The position numbers were made by a program, and so were the translations under genes. From Afifella aestuarii (GTDB taxonomy: Bacteria > Pseudomonadota > Alphaproteobacteria > Rhizobiales > Afifellaceae): a stretch of DNA of 64,000 bases. The notes under the pieces were generated by a model that saw nothing but the letters and a program-made list of their open reading frames with translations, searched no databases and was not told the origin of the DNA. Where the stretch lies: NCBI RefSeq assembly GCF_004023665.1, contig NZ_SAUF01000002.1:1156391-1220390 (forward strand), written 5' to 3'. This document shows positions 59,121 to 64,000 of this stretch, one piece after another; the first letter of the stretch is position 1, and every line of letters begins with the position of its first letter.

Positions 59121-61916
59121 ATGTCGCGGATCAGCATAGATAAAATTGTAGAGAATTTAGATTCGGTTTGCCGGGCTGCTCTCGAGAGAGCTGCTGTAAT
59201 CGCGGCCGGATCATCTAGTGTCACGGTGGACATCCCGCACTGGCTTTCCGCGCTGCTCGATGAGCGGGATGTGCAGGAACTGCTTGATCGGCATCGCGTT
59301 TCAGTTGAATCGGCGCGGCGCGAATTGACGTCCGCCCTCGACGATTTGCCGCGAGGCGACGGACAATCGCTGACGCTTTCGCCGAACCTCATCCTTTGGG
59401 CGCGGGAAGCTTTTACGCTCGCTAATTTGCAATATGGTCGAGCGCGTATCTCGTCGGGTGATTTGCTCGCAGCACTCCTGGATGAGCCGACGTTGCGTGC
59501 GATTCTGCGAGGAGCCGCGCCGTCCTTGAGGGCGCTGTCGAGTGAGGCGCTGGACGCTGAACTTCTGGCCGCGAGAGGCGATCAGGAAGAGGCGCGCGCC
59601 CTGCCGTTGGCCGCGAAAGCCGGGACGGGCGACGATTTTCTGGCTCTGTACACGCAGGATCTGACGGGGGCGGCTCGCGAAGGGCGGATCGACCCGGTGA
59701 TCGGCCGCGAGCGCGAGCTGCGGCAGGTGGTCGACGTCCTGATGCGCCGGCGCCAGAACAACCCGATTCTCGTCGGCGAAGCGGGTGTCGGCAAGACAGC
59801 GATCGCGGAAGCGCTGGCGCTCGAGATTGTCTCCGGCGCGCTCCCCGAGCAGCTGGCCGGTGTGCGTCTCCTGTCTCTGGATCTCGGCCTCCTGCAGGCC
59901 GGTGCCGGGATCAAAGGCGAGTTCGAGCGGCGGCTGCGCGGTGTGATCGATGCCGTAAAGGCGAGCCCTGAGCCGATCATTCTGTTCATCGACGAAGCGC
60001 ACATGCTGATGGGGGCGGGCGCTCAGGCTGGCCAAGGCGATGCGGCCAATCTCTTGAAGCCGGCTTTGGCACGCGGCGAGTTGCGCACGCTCGCAGCGAC
60101 CACCTTCTCCGAGTACAAGCGCTATATCGAAAAGGATGCGGCTCTGACCCGCCGCTTTCAGGCCGTCAAGGTGGATGAGCCAGACGAAGGCCGTGCCGTC
60201 GCTATGCTCCGCGGCATCGCCGATCGTTTCGAAGCGCACCATGGGGTGGTCATCCGCCATAGCGCGCTGGCCGCGGCCGTCTCGTTGTCTGCGCGCTACA
60301 TCCCCGACCGGCAATTGCCGGACAAGGCGATCAGCCTGATCGACACGGCGGCCGCGAGTGTCGCTCTCAGCCGCCATGGCCTGCCGGATCCAATCCGCTC
60401 GGCGCAGGCTGAGAAACAGCGTCTCGATGCCGAACATCGCTGGCTTTCGCGCGAACCGGCGAACACCGAAGCAAGCGAGCGACTTGCCGCCATTCTGGCG
60501 CGGCAGAGCGAGCTTGAAGAGACGATTGCCGAGGTTGAGCGACGCTATGAGACCCAACGTCGGCTCGCCGACGATGCCGATCGGATCGAGGCGTTGCTCG
60601 CACGTTCCGAGCCGGGCAGGGAGGGCTGCGAGGACGGCGCTCCGCCCCGCCGTGCAGCGGAGAACGACGAGGCAATCGTAGCCTTGCCTTTGGACGGCGA
60701 GCAGGATCGCGATGCGCTCCAGGCCGCGCTCGCCGATGCCGAGCGGAGGATCAAGGAGGAGGCCGGGGCCGATCCCTTGGTGCCGCGTGTCGTCGACGGA
60801 GAGACCGTCGCCGCCGTCGTCGCGCGCTGGACGGGTATTCCTGTCGGCAAGCTCTTGGCCGATGAAATCGCCACGGTCAGGTCGCTGGACGAGCGGCTGA
60901 AGGAGCGCATCATCGGCCAGGATCCGGCTCTCGACCGGATCGCAGCCTCAATGCGCTCTGCCCGTGCCGGATTGTCGGACCCGCGCCGCCCACCTGCAGT
61001 GTTCCTCCTCGTCGGTCTGTCTGGCACCGGCAAGACCGAGACGGCGCTGGCTCTGGCCGATCTTCTCTACGGCGGCCCGCAGCACATGACGACCATCAAC
61101 ATGTCGGAGTTCAAGGAGGAGCATAAGGTCTCGATGCTGCTCGGCTCGCCTCCCGGCTATGTCGGATATGGCGAAGGCGGCGTGTTGACCGAGGCGGTGC
61201 GGCGGCGGCCTTACGGAGTTCTTCTCCTCGACGAGATCGACAAGGCGCATCCGGGCGTTCAGGACATCTTCTTCCAGGTCTTCGACAAGGGTGTGCTTCG
61301 CGATGGCGAAGGCCGGGATGTCGACTTCAAGCACACGACCATCCTGATGACCGCAAACAGCGGTGCGGAGCTTCTCGCTCAATTGGCCGAAGATCCGGAC
61401 ACCATGCCGACCGGGGACGCGCTTGAGGCCCTCATCGCGGGGGAGTTGAAAAACCACTTCAAGCCGGCATTTCTCGGGCGCACCACCATTCTTCCCTACC
61501 TCCCGCTGGATGAGGCGGCGCTTGCCAAGATCGTGGCGCTGCAGCTGGAGAAGATCCGCGTGCGCGTGGAGGAGCGCTACGGCGCCGATCTCAGCCTGAG
61601 CGATGCGGCCCGCAAGCGGCTGGTTTCGGCCGCACGCGTTTCTGAGATGGGTGCGCGCGTGATCGAGGCAATGATCGGCCGCGATCTGCTGCCGCAGATT
61701 TCCAGCCTCTTTCTGCAATCGATGCTGGAAGGCCGCCGCGTTCGTCGCGTGAGCGTCACCCATAACGATGCCGCGGGCTTCGGTCTCGAGCCCGTTTATG
61801 CCGAGCCAGAAGAAGAATTCGCCGGTTCGAGAGACGAGCCGTCGAAGCGCGCGATGCCGGACGCCGAGTTGGGCGCGCCGGACGTCGCAAAACGCCGTCA
61901 GGCATCCGCGTCCTGA
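59121..61916 (+). CDS. tssH: T6SS AAA+ ATPase ClpV (TssH)
   Basis: 931 residues. An N-terminal Clp_N-type domain (1-160) precedes two AAA+ modules: Walker A GEAGVGKTAIAEAL with VILFIDEAHMLMG-like Walker B (IILFIDEAHMLMGAG), and Walker A GLSGTGKTETALAL with VLLLDEIDKAHPGVQD. Pore loop GYVGYGEGG in module 2. A Glu/Arg coiled-coil middle domain lies between. It disassembles contracted TssBC sheath for reuse. The C-terminal about 35 residues are a charged tail. First gene of the rightward operon. Confidence 0.96.
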   Translation: MSRISIDKIVENLDSVCRAALERAAVIAAGSSSVTVDIPHWLSALLDERDVQELLDRHRVSVESARRELTSALDDLPRGDGQSLTLSPNLILWAREAFTLANLQYGRARISSGDLLAALLDEPTLRAILRGAAPSLRALSSEALDAELLAARGDQEEARALPLAAKAGTGDDFLALYTQDLTGAAREGRIDPVIGRERELRQVVDVLMRRRQNNPILVGEAGVGKTAIAEALALEIVSGALPEQLAGVRLLSLDLGLLQAGAGIKGEFERRLRGVIDAVKASPEPIILFIDEAHMLMGAGAQAGQGDAANLLKPALARGELRTLAATTFSEYKRYIEKDAALTRRFQAVKVDEPDEGRAVAMLRGIADRFEAHHGVVIRHSALAAAVSLSARYIPDRQLPDKAISLIDTAAASVALSRHGLPDPIRSAQAEKQRLDAEHRWLSREPANTEASERLAAILARQSELEETIAEVERRYETQRRLADDADRIEALLARSEPGREGCEDGAPPRRAAENDEAIVALPLDGEQDRDALQAALADAERRIKEEAGADPLVPRVVDGETVAAVVARWTGIPVGKLLADEIATVRSLDERLKERIIGQDPALDRIAASMRSARAGLSDPRRPPAVFLLVGLSGTGKTETALALADLLYGGPQHMTTINMSEFKEEHKVSMLLGSPPGYVGYGEGGVLTEAVRRRPYGVLLLDEIDKAHPGVQDIFFQVFDKGVLRDGEGRDVDFKHTTILMTANSGAELLAQLAEDPDTMPTGDALEALIAGELKNHFKPAFLGRTTILPYLPLDEAALAKIVALQLEKIRVRVEERYGADLSLSDAARKRLVSAARVSEMGARVIEAMIGRDLLPQISSLFLQSMLEGRRVRRVSVTHNDAAGFGLEPVYAEPEEEFAGSRDEPSKRAMPDAELGAPDVAKRRQASAS

Positions 61917-61961
61917 CAGTTTCTTTTCATGTCAAAGAGGACAACAGGAGAGTAAGACGTC

Positions 61962-62438
61962 ATGCCCATCTATCTCCAAATCGACGGTATTCAAGGCGAT
62001 GCGACGCACGAGCAGCACCGCAAGTGGATGGATATCGAGGCGATCCACTGGAACGTGTCGCGCAACATGAACACGTCGGCCGGTTCGGCTGCGAACCGCG
62101 AGGCCTCCGAGCCGACCGTTTCGGAAGTCGTTCTGACCAAGGTGAGCGATTCCTCGGCGACAAAATTGTTCCAGGAGGCCTGTTCCGGTTCCACCGGCAA
62201 GCGGGCGACGATCCACATGGTGACGACGGGTAATCCCGGCAACACCTATCTCGAATACACGCTGACCAACACGCTGATCGCGAATTATTCGATCGATTCC
62301 TCGGGCGATCGCCCGGTGGAGACGATCAAGCTGAACTTCACCAAGATGGAAGTGAAGTACACGCCGTACGACGAGAACCAGACGCCGCAATCGCCGATGA
62401 TCGCATCCTACGATCTGGCGACGACGAAGGCGGCGTAA
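61962..62438 (+). CDS. hcp: T6SS tube protein Hcp (TssD)
   Basis: 158 residues, standard Hcp length. Pattern: MPIYLQIDGIQGDATHEQHR, KWMDIEAIHWNVSRNMNTSA, EVVLTKVSDSSATKLFQEAC and KLNFTKMEVKYTPYDENQTP. Hexamers stack as the inner tube and can carry small effectors. AGGAGAG lies 12 nt before the ATG. Confidence 0.96.
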   Translation: MPIYLQIDGIQGDATHEQHRKWMDIEAIHWNVSRNMNTSAGSAANREASEPTVSEVVLTKVSDSSATKLFQEACSGSTGKRATIHMVTTGNPGNTYLEYTLTNTLIANYSIDSSGDRPVETIKLNFTKMEVKYTPYDENQTPQSPMIASYDLATTKAA

Positions 62439-62551
62439 CGTCTGCCTCAACCGATCTCCGGTCGCCGGCATGAGGCTGGCGGCCGGCTACCTGCCCCGCG
62501 GACGCACAGCGCGTGGGCGATATCCCGTTGATCGAAGGGAGGCCATTCGCG

Positions 62552-63142
62552 ATGGCGCTTGATGATATCCAAAAGGTGTCGCCGACCGCGCAGCACCTCA
62601 TCGTCGAATACACGTCGACGGAAAGCGTGGCCAATATGGCCGGTCCCAGCCTCAAGACGCGCGGCATCACCGTCGCCAAGACGCTGCATCTGCAGATCAT
62701 GCGCTACGTCTACACGCTGGTCGAAGCCGAGGACGTCTATTTCGAAGGACGCCGGCTCGATCATATGCCGGGCATCCGTGAATTCGTCACCGAATGGCTG
62801 AAGCCCGGCGAGCAGATCACCAGTCGTCCGAATGGCAATTATTCGGTGCTGCACGCCTATACGGGTAAGAAGAACGTCGTCGTGGCCATCGCCATGCAGA
62901 AGAAGCTCGTCGACTTCGCCACCCCCTTCATTGATCTCGTCGGCGACGATCCGGCGCCCGAGAAGGTGCTTTACGGCAACCCGATGGTGCCGTTCGTCCA
63001 ACGCGGCGACCTGCCGCCGCTCGCGGCCGCCTATTACAACACGCGCACGCGCCGCTTTGAGGTGATCGAGAGCCCGGAGCGGGCGCGCCTGTTGCCGGAG
63101 TTCCTGCGTCGCTTCGGCAATCGCGAGGCCTTGCTCGGCTGA
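62552..63142 (+). CDS. Unrecognised protein encoded between hcp and vgrG, 196 aa
   Basis: AGGGAGG is about 9 nt before the ATG at 62552; a longer start at 62513 lacks such a site. No signal peptide, TM or cysteine. Segments: QHLIVEYTSTESVANMAGPS, KTLHLQIMRYVYTLVEAEDV, MPGIREFVTEWLKPGEQITS, then a beta-rich part (NVVVAIAMQKKLVDFATPFI). It lacks the Cys-His pair of Tae amidases and the HNH or HxxD signatures of common nucleases. Position between hcp and vgrG makes it a T6SS-related protein: cargo adaptor, chaperone, tube cap or an unusual effector. I do not know the family. Confidence 0.8.
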   Translation: MALDDIQKVSPTAQHLIVEYTSTESVANMAGPSLKTRGITVAKTLHLQIMRYVYTLVEAEDVYFEGRRLDHMPGIREFVTEWLKPGEQITSRPNGNYSVLHAYTGKKNVVVAIAMQKKLVDFATPFIDLVGDDPAPEKVLYGNPMVPFVQRGDLPPLAAAYYNTRTRRFEVIESPERARLLPEFLRRFGNREALLG

Positions 63143-63218
63143 TGGCTGGCTCGTGCAGCGAGTAACGGCCTGCGCCAACTGGCCCACGTCGACTGGCCCG
63201 CGCCAATTGGAGAAAGTG

Positions 63219-64000
63219 ATGGACGACCTGACGGATACGATCGAGACGGGCTCGGCTTCGGATTTCATTCAGGCGGGGCGTGTTTTGAAGGTGGTCTCGC
63301 CCTTGGGCGAGGACGTTCTTCTGCCGGAGCGCGCGACGATCGTCGAAGGGGTGAACGAGCTCTTCTCCATCGAGCTGGTGGTCAGGGCCAAGCGCGAGGC
63401 GGTGGAGCCGGGCGAGCTGATCGGCCGGCGGATCGACGTGCTGGTGGAGATCCAGCAGGGCGCCGGCGAGGAGGGCGGCGGCTTCGGCGGCGGGGGCGGC
63501 GAGGATTCCAAGATCCGGCGGCCGTTCAACGCGCTCGTCACCGATCTCGACGAGGGCCCGATGGTCACCCGCGGCGTGCGCTCCTACACGCTGACGCTGC
63601 GCCCCGAAATGTGGCTTCTGTCGCGCCGCTCCGATTGCCGCATTTTTCTCGACAAGACGGCGATGGAGGTGGCCGAGCTCCTGTTTGCCGAGCACGGTCT
63701 GACGGCGCCGGATTTTTCCGGCGTGATCCTCAATCCGCCGGCGCAGCATTATTCGGTGCAATGGAACGAGACGGACCTCGCCTATGTGCTGCGCCGCTTC
63801 GAAGAAGACGGCCTGTTCTACTGGTTCGAGCACGAGGAGGGCCGGCACAAGCTGATGGTGGGCGACCACCAGAGCGCCTGGTCGAAGCCATCGGCGGCGG
63901 CTCAGGGCGAGGCGGCGATGCGCATCGCGCAAGGCTCATCCGACCGCAACCACATCGACGCATGGCGGCGGCGCTATTCCTATGTGTCGGGCAAGCGCTC
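63219..64000 (+). CDS. vgrG: VgrG (TssI) spike protein, 3' end beyond window
   Basis: The first 260 codons are visible. GGAG lies 7 nt before the ATG. The gp27-like region is clear: VLLPERATIVEGVNELFSIE near the N-terminus, RGVRSYTLTLRPEMWLLSRR, and HYSVQWNETDLAYVLRRFEE then DGLFYWFEHEEGRHKLMVGD, the VgrG hallmark. An unusual Gly/Glu-rich stretch (residues 81-96) is inserted in the early barrel. The gp5-like needle and any effector extension lie outside the window, where effector and immunity genes are expected. Confidence 0.94.
   Translation, partial: MDDLTDTIETGSASDFIQAGRVLKVVSPLGEDVLLPERATIVEGVNELFSIELVVRAKREAVEPGELIGRRIDVLVEIQQGAGEEGGGFGGGGGEDSKIRRPFNALVTDLDEGPMVTRGVRSYTLTLRPEMWLLSRRSDCRIFLDKTAMEVAELLFAEHGLTAPDFSGVILNPPAQHYSVQWNETDLAYVLRRFEEDGLFYWFEHEEGRHKLMVGDHQSAWSKPSAAAQGEAAMRIAQGSSDRNHIDAWRRRYSYVSGKR

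Overview
The window is a GC-rich alphaproteobacterial chromosome segment. Several features point to the Hyphomicrobiales (Rhizobiales): an AcvB/VirJ-type protein, a type VI secretion (T6SS) locus in the imp order known from Agrobacterium, including a fused TagF-PppA protein and two TssC-type sheath genes, and alphaproteobacterial-looking housekeeping genes (guaB, rlmE, ppx, tRNA-Gln, tRNA-Ser). The genus cannot be fixed from sequence alone. Two stretches (about 6.5-8.9 kb and 35-39.4 kb) are locally AT-rich, carry orphan or decayed genes and read as accessory DNA.

Layout. 1-6.5 kb: 3' part of acvB, then a TetR regulator divergent from an RND efflux adaptor and pump. 6.5-8.9 kb: repeat-bearing accessory DNA with an orphan protein and two small membrane proteins. 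9-16.3 kb: a seven-gene MoxR locus (DUF4129, DUF4350, MoxR AAA+, DUF58, SpoIIM, RDD, membrane protein), almost all start-stop overlapped. 16.5-19.3 kb: an NrtR-type Nudix regulator divergent from a vWA protein and a PurA-like ligase with altered substrate loops. 19.7-20.2 kb: a broken IS5-type transposase. 20.3-26.6 kb: a polyamine ABC transporter plus class III aminotransferase operon, divergent from a LuxR-type regulator, with a perfect 20-bp palindrome between them. 27.2-35 kb: tRNA-Gln, ppx, rlmE, a YceI protein, guaB, an RsmB-type methyltransferase, a nu-class-like GST and tRNA-Ser. 35-39.4 kb: decayed sequence, an orphan secreted protein, a duplicated gene relic, a small gene interrupted by TGA, a membrane protein and a DUF1963 protein. 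39.4-40.6 kb: an orphan polysaccharide-export (OPX) lipoprotein.

40.6-64 kb is a T6SS. The leftward operon runs tssA, tssB, tssC1, tssC2, tagJ, tssE, tssF, tssG, fha, tssK, tssL (with an OmpA-like C-terminus), tssM, tagF-pppA. The rightward operon runs clpV/tssH, hcp, an unrecognised gene, then vgrG, cut by the window end. No TssJ lipoprotein is present and no PpkA kinase gene follows tagF-pppA, which is where Agrobacterium has it.

The strongest candidate for an undescribed system is the NrtR / vWA / PurA-like set at 16.5-19.3 kb: a nucleotide-sensing regulator, a MIDAS-bearing vWA protein, and an adenylosuccinate-synthetase relative that keeps its P-loop and catalytic residues but appears to lack the usual aspartate-binding and guanine-recognition segments. 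Next are the unidentified gene between hcp and vgrG and the small TGA-interrupted gene at 37.3 kb.
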